Made by a program: the position numbers and the translations under genes
NCBI GenBank assembly: GCA_009746045.1
Contig: RPFO01000082.1
Coordinates: 4,271,452-4,335,451, forward strand
From: Mesostigma viride
Taxonomy: Eukaryota; Streptophyta; Mesostigmatophyceae; Mesostigmatales; Mesostigmataceae
DNA: 64,000 nucleotides
Reading direction: 5' to 3'
Shown: one piece after another, positions 21,395 through 32,300 of the stretch
Position numbering within the stretch: position 1 is the stretch's first letter
How the letters are laid out: each line of letters begins with the position of its first letter
The notes under the pieces: generated by a model
The model's input: the letters and a program-made list of their open reading frames with translations, nothing else
What the model was told of the DNA's origin: nothing
Database searches by the model: none

Positions 21395-21990
21395 GCCGGC
21401 TTGTCCTTGGGGCCAGGCCAGGTCAGGATATGCCGCCCTGGCTGGCCAAGCTCCGCTGGGGGCCGGCCAGACCAAGGGCGGTCACGTCTACCTGACTGGT
21501 TCGGGCAAGATGTCGATCGGCCTACAAATGCTATTCTACGCTGCCTAATCTCATCAGAAATGCGGGGCCGACACCATTGTACAAGACTCTAACGACAGGT
21601 CTATCTATGCGTGGAAAATCCTACTGGTTCAGGACCTGTCGGAGCATCCTGGTTATTGTGCCGTTCAGCCGGGTGAGGCCAGCTTGTCCGTGAGCGTCCA
21701 TGCATGCCTCGGCGCCGTACGTATGTGAGCAGGTGCCGTGAGGACCAAGACCTTGAAGAGCACGCGGCTTGCGGTCCTCGCCGAGGTTCTTCGATCGAGT
21801 CCCAGTAGGTGTTCAGCGAGTGAACTTCGGCGGGCCGAGGCCAGGCCGATGCGGGTGTCCACATCCTCGGCCGTGTCAGGGAGCATGCCCCCCAGCCGCT
21901 GGTTTGAAGCGATCACGGAACGGTACCTCAGACCCCTCTAGCAGCCGCGACAGCGGTGGGCGAGTGGTAGCACCAATCACCTTCGCCTCG
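21395..21990 (-). pseudogene. Family C reverse transcriptase C-terminal part, degraded
   Basis: Collinear with 57850-58400: the reverse complement of GGCCAGGCCAGGTCAGGATA encodes the HILTWPGP region, and further on there are counterparts of DTADDVDIRIGLA and GLDRRTS. Many indels. Confidence 0.6.
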
Positions 21991-22024
21991 GACGACAATG
22001 ATGACCATGGAGGATAACCGGTTA

Positions 22025-22258
22025 GTTCCTCTCTCACCGCAAGAAGTTGCACCGCGACCTAGCTCCCCTGGATGCTGGGTGACGACCTGACCGGCCCCGC
22101 TCAGCAGCAGCGGCGCGACGCGACCCGTGGCCGGAGTACGTGCCTCCGCCAAAAGCAAGACCCCAAGAAGCGGCCCAAGGTGTTCTCCGCGGAGGGGCGG
22201 GGACCTGATAGTAAACAACCAGCTGTGGTAGCCCCCCACGGGCTACAAGTCTAGCCAT
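22025..22258 (+). pseudogene. ORF1 C-terminal domain fragment (family A-like)
   Basis: Reads, across frameshifts, GDDLTGPAQQQRRDATRG and the region corresponding to VYWRGGDLMINHKMW, then TAG. No upstream ORF1 part is attached. Confidence 0.55.
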
Positions 22259-22261
22259 CAT

Positions 22262-23290
22262 AATTAATTAATTAAGTAATTAGGAACATCACTCCGTTGG
22301 GAGTCAATGTAGCACATATCCCTGAGAAGGGGCATATGGCTTTTAATACATTCTAGGCTACTTCCTGCAAGGGTGGGAATGTAAGCCACCCTTGCTCTAG
22401 GTGCACCAGGGCACCTGCACCCTCATAATCTTCACACTATGCCCAGCTAAGGGGGAGTATGTTATGTGGGGGAAGATCATCATGGCTATACAAGAGCTAG
22501 GACATGGCTTCTCGACAGAGAGCATCTCTCTGCATGGCATAGCAATGCTATGATGGCTAAATTCTTAATGCGACATCCATGGGGGTACCATTATAGGCAG
22601 GGCGGGGCTGAATGCTAAAGGCATCATCCATGGGGGCCATTATGGGCGCACATGCGCAGGGGCCACATGCTAGGCTAAGCCTTACTAATCTACACTACTG
22701 GTGTATATTTCTAGTCTGAGGTGGCAGGAGGGGGCTGCCAGGGCTTGAGGTCAACGTGGATGACCGCCCCCCTCCAGTATACCGGCTTCCCCCTTGCGCT
22801 CTGCCGGAGCTGAAGGTAGGTTGGCCATAGCTCGCGTCGCCGCTGTTGCTGGGCCAGGGTCAAGTCGTCGTCCAGCGTGAAGCGAGTCTCCGAGAGCTTC
22901 TTGCGGCATTTAAGGAACGCCAGCTTGTCCGCCATGTACTTAAAGGTGAGGAGCACGGGTGCCGGGCCAGCCTTCCCCCGCGCGCGGGGGAGGCGGACAG
23001 CCGACATGTCCAGCTCACCAGTGAGTAACATGGGGGCAAGAATGGCGCGCTGAAATGCCTCAAGAAGGCTCGTGGAGGTCTCACCTGCCTGCTGGTCGAA
23101 GTGCTTGACGATGACATTGTGGCTGCGCCGGGCGATGTCGGCTTCCTCGTGAAGGTCGAGGGCTTGTTGCTTGAGTTGTGCCGAGATGGTGGAGGTGGTG
23201 GAGGTGGTGTGCTGCTTAAGCAAGTCCGCCCATCATAGTGCAGCCATAATGTAGTCACACCCATCATATGCTGATCTAGTGGTAGCACCA
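22262..23290 (-). mobile_element. Family B ORF1-only element, 5'-truncated
   Basis: The (TTAA)n tail and hairpin are at the left (22262-22300), the 3' UTR at 22300-22710, and an open ORF1 segment at 22711-23223 (170 codons). It reads MLKQHTTSTTSTISAQL, a helical LKQQALDLHEEADIARRS, SAVRLPRARGKAGPAPVLL (RRM-like), and FTLDDDLTLAQQQRRRELW, GKPVYWRGAVIHVDLKPW (C-terminal domain). This is the best-preserved C-terminal half of the family B protein in the window. No reverse transcriptase is present. Confidence 0.8.
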
Positions 23291-23850
23291 ATTATCACCA
23301 TCGCCTCGGACGACAATGATGACCAAGCTGACCCCCACGGGCTATCTAGAAGTCTAGCCGGCCATAATATGTAGCCATAATGTAGTCGTGAACACCCACG
23401 ATCGTGCTAGGGGCAATGCAACCTGGACACTCCTAGCCGGCTGGCCACACCATGTGGGCACCATGCACACCAATATTCTGATCAGACACCAATATATTCG
23501 GCAGGGTAGAATTAGCGTAGCCATTCCTAATAATTTAGCCTAACCAGTAGCCGCAATGAACAGATTTCTATCCGCCAGCTGAGCCTCGCTTAGCACTGCC
23601 TGTTTGCTCGCGTCACCATAGTCATGCAATATGCTAACAAGGGTCATATATTGCACCCACAGGGGATGCCGGATCGCGTTTCAACACGTCCGATATTGTG
23701 TACCCTGTAACAAGAGGGAACAGGGGGGTCTCTGCCCCCGGCCCGGCCTGCCCGGTGTGCACACTCAGGGATTAAAAGCACTCTGGCACCTGCTCTGCGA
23801 CTCCCAACGGGAGCGCGTGTTTCATTAATTTTTGTTAATCGTGTCGGTTG
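23290..23850 (+). mobile_element. Mosaic ending in a family A-like 3' UTR and hairpin
   Basis: From about 23580, TATTGCACCCACAGGGGATG, GGGATTAAAAGCACTCTGG and CGACTCCCAACGGGAGCGCG match the family A 3' end with a degraded tail TTTCATTAATTTTTGTTAAT. The part before 23580 mixes short retroelement pieces. Confidence 0.55.
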
Positions 23851-25154
23851 TTATATCGTAATTTAAATAAATGAGTATTGCTTGGATCTCGGCACTGACA
23901 CTATGTTCTCTCATTGACGTACACCAGTTGTCAAGTGTCTCTATTGTTTTAATATAACAGTTTTGATCCCTACCTTTGAACCACATGCACACTGCGTACG
24001 TAACCTTCTAGCATGTGCATCTATATAACATGCATGTAACACATATGAGGTGATTGAACGGTCAACGTGCCCAGTTCACATGAGGTGAAAACGTTCGGTA
24101 CTGCTGCATCTCCAAGCCAACATTGTGCCCAGTACCGGACGTATCAAATGCCCGATGAGCAACAGCATTCACAGCTAGTACAAAAGTCAGTTCCTGGCAG
24201 GCTTCCGAAAAACACCAGCCAGAACAATGGTATGCTTCAAAGGTTGAGGCTGATGGCAGAAGAGCCATCAGATGTGGATCCATGTCCAAACAGCCTTGTG
24301 GACAAGAAACTACAGGTGACAGATCTCAGCTCCAGCAATTGTAAAACCAAAAGGTGTGACCTTTAAAACCAAGAACGCTACCCAACTTATAATCGTAAAA
24401 CACATTAACACATGAATGGCAACGATTCACAAGCATCAGATGTGGATGATACCACACCTGCTGCAAAGCCATTCAACGCCCATCTGGTGTGCGACATGGA
24501 ACAAATGCCAGCAGCACACCTGCAAAACACCATGGATGTCCTGTTTTATCGACTGAAACGTCAACACTCTCCTTCAATTCCCGCCATCCTTCTTACCAGG
24601 CAGGGTATGGCGAAATCCAGCACGTGCCTCCTGCTGCAGCGTGGAGCAGGATCTTTCCCAACAATTAGTCAAGGATGTACCAAACTTAAAGCAGCACAAG
24701 GCGTTTCATAGGAAACAGCCCTATGTGCTATATACTGCAAATGTCACCCTCCAACTTGGTTGGGTGCCACTTGCGATAAACACTGGTGTGATAGATTTAC
24801 CGAGTGGCCACAGTGCGGGGCAGAAGCTCCCTCGGTGGAAGAAATGCTATCCGGGGGTGCCGATTCGGATGCATGGGCCTCGGAAATAAGCGGAAGCGGC
24901 CCTCACGGAAAGGGGGGATAGCAACCCGTGAAAAATATGGATGACGCCTGAGGTTTGCTGTGTGGAGAGGCAAGATATCCGGGATATCTGGAGCACAAGG
25001 CAAGGGCATACCACCAATAAGCACATCCCCAGGCAAGAAATGAGATTGATTGAAGCACTTCTGGAGAATATGCATGGACACACCAGTTGACACGGCTTAA
25101 TTTTGCTGGCCAAAAATGGAAACAAGACCATCCTCACAATTCAAACAGCATTTT
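23851..25154. other. No recognised gene
   Basis: A+T-richer sequence with only short ORFs. It includes the region 3' of the VHL-domain gene and may hold its 3' UTR or a last small exon. Confidence 0.4.
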
Positions 25155-27323
25155 CTATACCTTGAACTCCATGATCACCGATAGTAATGGGGCATCTGCT
25201 GTGCTTATACACATCCATCTAGAAACATATTCAAACAGCAACGCACCTGTTGGAGCCATCTTTCGAATGATCTCGTCGAGCAGGTGCATGTCCAGCTGCC
25301 CAATCAGGTACCCTAGCTCCGACTTGGGATCTTGTTTGGAGCGATGGGCCAAATCCTGATTGGGAGGGGCATTGGCAGGTGTGATAGGATTAGACATTGA
25401 CAGGCTTTCGTTGTGAACACATTGTTCCAATAATTGATCGATGGCAGGAGGCCCAACCACTTGATGGCTTATTAAGAGGACGCGCTTAAGAGAGAACTTC
25501 TACATGAGGCTAGTAGCAGGATGTGTGGCAGAACACAGATAAGTTCTTGATGAGGGGATTGCCAGCATCACGAAGAGTTTCCCAACACGGAGACAATGAC
25601 CCACGACGAACAAGTCTACCACAACTTTACATGCTTTGCCAAAAGGATCATCTTAAATTAAAACTTACCGCCTCGGCCAGGCTGCTGCTTTGGATGCGAT
25701 GATGGCAAAGCAGCAATTTCTTGACTGCCTCTCTGAATGGGGCAGGAAACCGGCAGTGGGATGCATGGCTCCATTCCAAGTTCTTGACAGTCTCAATCAC
25801 TGCCGTGGTCTCTTCGGTGGATGGAAAGACAACCTGTGCACAATGCGCATCAAGTGCACAGTGTTTGGAATGGTTACCTTCCTGCTCCCAGATCTTCAAA
25901 ATAAGAAAAGGAAAATGCTCAAGAAACGGAGAAATCGCTTGCAATGTGGCAACGAGTTACGACATTATCCACTTGGCCGCAAAATCATTACTGCATTTGT
26001 AAAAATTGTGTTAGCCAGACTTCTATCTATCTAGGTCTCGATGAACGTTAGCAAGCCATAATTTAAATGTCCACGGCTACACATCTCCACCTCCATTCAT
26101 TTCCATCATCCTGAACGACTCGACAAAGGCGGATAAGAAAACAGCAGGCTCGAGCTACCAATGTGATCCAGATTCTCCCAGATTTCGGGCCTGCGCTGGT
26201 TGTCTCTTTGATATATAGTGCGAAGTAACGTAAAAATTACATGCTCCTTTCTGTATTGCATAGTGTTGCCCTCGCTAAAGTAATACTAGATTAATAAGTA
26301 TGCTTTTTTTTTTACTGTGCACAGCACGTACCAGCTTGCGATCGACCACCAACTTCTCTCGGGTGTCAGCATCAACAAACTGCCATGGGTGTGTCTTGAA
26401 CGTGTGCTGGCGATGCTCCTTGCCGGCTTCCACTATGGTGTACGTCTCCTGCAACATGAAATGATGCAAAGAACATGAGATACAATAGAGAGAACATGTC
26501 AGCGTAAACAAACAGAGAAAATGCAGCCATGTGCAACCCGCTGTCAGATGCCTGAATGCCAGATCAACAAAAAACAGGTACATAGGTCGGCAGCTACACT
26601 GTGTGCATCCAAATTAAGCCCCTCTCCACCAGGGGCTTTCCTTCTAGCTTATTTTCTAAACACGGGTAAAACACACTGTCAGTTTGTACGGCCTCACTTC
26701 TTGAGCACAATGAACGTGTTGCCATTGTCACGGCATTAGAGTACATTGGATCATCCAGTAAGAAAAGTTTACATGGAGGCTCACATACACAGCCGGGCCA
26801 GGTATACATCCGAAATCCAGAACTCTGATCGGAAAGTACTAGCATTGGTTAAGTCGAGCGTAATTAACATGATAGCCGTAGAAATGAGAGATAGCTTACC
26901 AGACATGGCTGTCGAGTATGGCGGACGCTATTCATGAGGCGATAGCGCGAATGCTGGCCACACCTGCTTTACTCAGCTGCTAGTTGCGCACACAAAATGG
27001 CAAAGAAATAAATTCATTCAATCTACTGTCAGCACACCATTCTTACCTCAAATACTCACCGGCTTTCCGTCGTAGTTCAGCCACACGAGTTGAACCGGGC
27101 GACCAGTGTTGTTCTTGAAACGAATCCAGGTTTGTTCCCTGCTTTCGAGCGACTTTATCGTAGGAGGGGGATCTTCCCTTGGCCGGGAGACATCGAGCCC
27201 CGAAAACGAATCCAACATGCGAGCGAGACAGGACATAAAAATCCTCATCCGCTGCTCTTGCTCGGTACTGGTAACCATAACAATGAATGGTAGCCAATAG
27301 ACCTGCGCAATACCAGTCGGCAT
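25155..27323 (-). CDS. VHL beta-domain protein with plant/algal FR-AV-LLL and F-box-like C-terminal part
   Basis: Exons, all in phase with GT-AG borders: 27323-27060, 26448-26332, 25833-25669, 25499-25247 (or read through to the TAG at 25155). Exon 1 ends KNNTGRPVQLVWLNYDGKP and exon 2 reads ETYTIVEAGKEHRQHTFKTH then PWQFVDADTRE. This is the von Hippel-Lindau beta domain. The positions of human VHL W88, Y98, H115 and W117, which form the hydroxyproline pocket, are kept; S111 is threonine. Exon 3 has FPAPFREAVKKLLLCHHR and exon 4 ELGYLIGQLDMHLLDEIIRK. In green-lineage proteins an FP-FR-AV-LLL motif followed by an F-box-like LP-LL--I helix is a recurrent module. Inferred role: substrate-recognition subunit of a cullin ligase reading a hydroxylated target. 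Start uncertain: MVTSTEQEQR downstream is an alternative; further 5' exons are possible. Confidence 0.75.
26045..26215 (+). mobile_element. S-family short repeat
   Basis: Collinear over about 165 bp with 19145-19310, ending GGGCCTGCGCTGGTTGTCTC TTTGATA. It lies in intron 2 of the VHL-domain gene. Confidence 0.55.
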
Positions 27324-29370
27324 TCAATAAAAAGCGGAGTCAGAAGACGAGCCAATAAAACAACGTAATTCCTTCCCCGATCAAAGTTGCATCTACTTTT
27401 TTTCTAGCGCTGATCCTCCATCCATGGAAGCAAATTTCTTCGCAGCATTGTAGAAGGGAAAAGGATACTGAATGATCGATTCCAAAGTACATCAAACGGT
27501 CACGATTGGTTGGACGAAAATCACGTATACTTACGGTAAGAAATGGTCTCGAGATAATCACCAGGCCTCTTGCCCACGCCCTACGACCGTAGTAGGCCCT
27601 CCGCGGCGCCGCCTCGGTAAATGTACCCGCTCGGACAAGTAGCAAGAATTGCCGCGATGCGGCTTTCCAAGACAAAATAAGGGCACTGTTCGGTCAAGTG
27701 CAACCCCAAGAACAATTGCGGCTTAACAGCGCTAAAATTCTCTTCAGAAAGTGGGCAAGCACTGCTTCAGATCCGAGCGACCGCCTTAACCACCTTCCAC
27801 CTGAGCTGCTCGTCCATGCTTTTTCACTCTGTTTTCCCCTACGCTGTTGATGCGCTGCCCACGATCAGCGCGCGTGAATTCTGATGTGGCACGCGCTTGC
27901 AAGATCCGATATTTTGGACGGCCGTTGGGTAGAGGAAACGGCGGGAATTTTGACAGTGCCAGGACAGTGCTCGCTTCCCCGCCAGTCTACGGAGTTGTCT
28001 TTTGGGCGTGGCGCACGTTCAGAATGAGTTCAGGCGCACGTTCAGACAAGACTTCCGTCCAGCTGACTCCTCGCGGCCCGCCTACGTAAGCTACACGTAG
28101 TTAGTGATTGTACATCCTTGGATCTCTGTTGGGCTATGACCGGCGTGGGATCCGACTAATAACTGACTGGCGGACTGACTGGACATCAACAGATGAATTC
28201 CTGACCGCAAAATTGGCGCGGCGCGGCGGCCCCCCGACAATCCCCATTTTTGTGTGGGCGGCCGGCGGACACAGAGTCGCAGTCTCCGCGACCGCGATCG
28301 ATGCGCACATCGCGAATCGATCCGGATTCCGGTCATGAGACTTGAGAGTGTTGAGACTTGAGACCCGGAATTCGTTGAACTGAACTGAACAGTTCACAGA
28401 TTTGGCGCGCCTTGAACCGTACTTTAAAAGAAAACGTCTTGACACAAGGCTTGAAACGCCAGTTTTTAATGTACCCAGTATTGTAGAGATTTCCACGCAC
28501 GTCAGCAGTCTAGTTTATTCCCGCGCCGGTGAACCGACAGGGTTATTAATAGGTAGTGGATCCAACGGCTGGTCCTGCCTTATGGGGTGGCAAGCATGGT
28601 GAGAGCGGTGAGATACTTGACCCCTAGACTACGCCTAGCTACGCGGCTAACGCCCACATTGCCCTGAAGTACCTGGTGCTGCTGCCTCGTGCTCGAATGC
28701 TATCTATATCTAGATGGTTATTGGCTAATGGCTGGCTTCAGTGGCTTGCCTGAGTTGCCTGACTTGCCTCTAGTACTGACACTAATGTTCGGTCCTAAGT
28801 TTTCTGCATGTTCCCATCAGCTGCTATCTACAGTGCCGTAAGCGGAACCGCCCACACACTAATGTTGTTGTTGTTGTGGTGTCCCACGCCGCACATGGGC
28901 AGCAGAGACTGACACTATCCCTACATGTAAAGTAATAATATCCCTGCTGCCCATGTGCGGCATGGGATTCAACTAGAACTGACTAACTATTACTGACATA
29001 TACTGCCGCAGGACTTAATCGTGAATTTAAGTGAAGAAACGGTTTTCCCGAACGTAACATGAAAATATCGTACGCTAGTGGGAGTTCAGTCTGGGGTCGA
29101 TGGTCATATCGCGGTGGATAATAAACAAGCATTGCACCGCACACTGCCAAGAATTGATTTAGTTGTTTTCGTACTCCTTTTGCCTTTCGCCGCGACGAGC
29201 TGCTGCATGCATTTGCCGCGAGTCTTGATGATGCCATGCCGTCAGGATAAACGTGCCAATTGAAGGCAACAGGGTCAGCTTGCCTAGCACGCGTTGCCAA
29301 TTGAGCATCCTGTCGCTGGCTGGACAGTTCAATTCATCCATGCAAAGGAAGAGCATTACGTGAGAGTGCC
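27324..29370. promoter_or_regulatory. Divergent intergenic region between the VHL-domain and sialidase-like genes
   Basis: The two genes point away from this 2-kb stretch, so it must hold both promoters or 5' exons. A candidate 5' exon of the VHL-domain gene is the open stretch ending in a consensus donor TTACC|GTAAGTATA on the minus strand at 27538. No TATA box or known site was assigned. Confidence 0.4.
28880..28972. repeat. Short inverted repeat (about 25-bp arms)
   Basis: TCCCACGCCGCACATGGGCA GCAG at 28881-28904 pairs with CTGCTGCCCATGTGCGGC ATGGGA at 28946-28969 with one mismatch, around a 41-bp loop. It could be the remnant of a small MITE or a regulatory palindrome. Confidence 0.6.
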
Positions 29371-32300
29371 ATGGTTGCAAAGATTGGTCAAGGAAACCCA
29401 GCTGGCCACACCGTACCGGGGCACAATGGAAACATCATCAAAGGGAACAAATCTAGCAGGGCCTGGTCGCTTATTCTCATCATCCACCTCATCTGGCTGC
29501 GTTTCCAACGATGGCCCGCCAGGTGGAGGGCACTCGTCTTGACGCTCATCTTTGGCTGGATTCTGTTGGCCACATGGTCGCATCTCTCATCGGCGTCGAT
29601 GACGTGGGCGTCCCACTGGCGCGAGGGACCGCTCACCGCGGCCGCCAAGCCCACCATCGTCAAGTGGGGCGGCCAGCTGGCGAAGCCGGAGGATAGCGAC
29701 GCGGTGGTCGAGATCGTGGTTCCGGAAGAAGTCTGGGAGAAGAAGCGCAAGGACTTTGAGATTCCAACCCCCGGCATTTCCCTGGAGATCGTGCACGTGG
29801 ACTTGGACGCGGACGGGAGTAGCCACGAGTCACCCCACGTGGTCCCCGTGCCGGACCACGACACACCGAGTGGGACGTCCTCCCAGGGACTCCCAGACCT
29901 TCCTTCCTTGGACGCATCATCCAACGTGGCTGATGCACCGTGGGGCTCGAGCGAGGGCGGCCGGCACGATGCGTCCCGAGGGGATGGACCCGGGGGCAGC
30001 GCCTCGCATGGCAGCCACGACCCTTACAGCGGCGCAGAGGGCTCTGAGTTGCATTCTTCAGAACCTTCCCTTGAGGCCTTGTTGGAAGTTTCTTCGGAGC
30101 ATCCCTTGGAGCCCTTTTCTGACGCGTCGGGTCGTTCCTTGGGGCCTTCTTCACAGCCGTTGGATGAGCCGGCGGACGATATCGAGGCGTGGGGCAAGAA
30201 GATCGAGAGCGAGATGCAGGTGCTCTCAGCCGCGCTGGCGCAGGAGGAGCGGGTCGGCGAGGAGCTGGCCGGCACGCTCGAGTCGCTCAAGGAGCTAGGG
30301 GAGGAGCTCGAGGAGGTGAGGGAGCAGGGCAAGGGGGACGAGAGCGATTCGGATTCGTCCGACTCGGACTCGTCGTACGATGACGACATGCCTGAGGGCA
30401 TTAGTGCAGAGCAGGGTGAGGAGAACGGCCAGGCAGGCCGCGGGAAGCAGGAGGGCGTCGATGGGGAGGGGTCATTGGCGTCGGCCTGGGAGGTCTCGAG
30501 CAGGGGTAGTGGTGGCAAGGGCGGCGGCGACAGGGCATCTCACGCTTCTTACGGTGGTGGCGCGACTGGGGAGGAGGGGGTAGGTGGCGGAGTCCTGGAT
30601 GATCAGGGTGGTGAGCGGGTCCCTGGCGTGGATCATGCGGATGGCCACGTTGGCAATGCGCTGGATGGCCAGGCGGGCGACGCCATGATTCCGGTGAACG
30701 ATGGCACGCTGGTGGAGCAGGAGGACGAGGTGGACGCGTGGGACAAGCGCATCAAGGCGGACATCGAGGCGCTCTCGGTGGCGCTCCGCGAGGACAAGGC
30801 GCGCCAGCAGCAGCTTCAGGTGGAGCTGGAGGAGCTGGCGGAGCTGGACGGGGAGATCGCCACCCTGCAGGGGGGGGTCGGAGATGAAAAGGACGACTCA
30901 GATTCGTCCTCGGACAGCAGCGATTCGATCGAGGAGGGCGAGGGGGAGGATGGGGACACGGCTGGGGAGGGTGCCGCCGCGCTGGCGTCTGTCACGGGGA
31001 TGGAGGACATGCTGGGCAGCGGTGGCGGCCAGGGATCCCTGGAGGGGGAGGAGGAGATGGGAGCAGTCGGGCAGGACAACGTGGGGTCAGGGGTCGAGGG
31101 TGGCGCGGTGGATGAAATCGGGCTTGGGGTCGTGGGTGAGGCGAGTGTTGCTGCGGAGTATGGGAGGGGGGAGCATGCTTCGGCGCCAGGTGGTGCGATT
31201 GGGGTTGCCCAGGTGGGGGAGGACGGTGACGGCGACAGTAGCGGTGAGGAGGTGGACACGTTTGGGGCTGGGTCAGACGAGGGAGGGGCGGTTGTTGGTG
31301 AGGGGGGGTGCCCGGGGGTGAGAGCAGCGGTGAACATAACGAGGGTGCTGTGGATGGCCAGGGCATTGGTGGGCGGCTGGAAACGGCAGGGTTGGAGAGT
31401 GCGGGTGCGGACGGGGATGGGGAGCTTGGTGGGGGCGGGGGTGGGGGGGAGGATGGGGGTGTCACTGGGGAGGTGGCGGTGGGTGCCCAGGACCCGGCAG
31501 TGAGGAATGCTGCCAGTAGTTTCTTTGGCGACTCGGCGGCTGCAATAGCGGAGAGCGGCGGTGATGATGGGCTGTTGGCACACTCGGGCGCGGGTGGTTT
31601 TGGGGCTGGAATCGACCAGACGGTTGGGGCAGGTGTTCAGGGGGGGAAGGATGGGGATGGGACCATGCTTGGGGGCGGTGACACGCCGGTGATGGCGGGT
31701 GGACTTGATGTGCTTCGCATGGTCGCTGAGATCGATGAGCAGGAAGGTGGCATGCTGGCGGCGGAGGGGACGGCTGCTGGGGGCCATGGTGGCATGTTGA
31801 TTGGGAGCGAGGAGCAGTTTGTCGTGTTGGAGGGAGCACGTGGCAGTGATGTGGATGGGGGGGTGGAGGGGGTGGAGGGGGAAGTGGAGGGAGACTGGTT
31901 TGCTGATCATCTGGGTGGTGAGGGAAGGGCTGACTTCGAGGACGGGGTGGAGGGGGGCGTGACGGAGGACGGCAGTGAGCCGCTGCGCATGAATGAAGAT
32001 GAGTCCCTGGCCGATGACCTGGAGCCTGCTGTGGGTGGTGATTCGCAGGATGGGGTAAATGATGGACTGGAAGGTGCGGAGGAGGGCGAGGAGCAGCAAC
32101 AGGGCAGCCGCCAGGGGCGCGGAAGGCAGCGGCTTGGTAGTGCTTCAGGCGGCGGGTATGGTGAGGATGGAGTAAGGGCTGGTCCTGGCAAGGGACAGGG
32201 CGTGTTGAGTTTGATAGGGGAGGCTGTCGAGGATGTGCCTGGTCCTGCCTTTGAGGGTGGGGATTCATCGGAGGGGCCTGAGGACTCGTTAGAGGGGCCT

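Noticed and set aside
24067-24711. Small plus-strand genes (99-codon ORFs)
   Set aside because: Composition and length are compatible with chance; no motif or splice context supports them.
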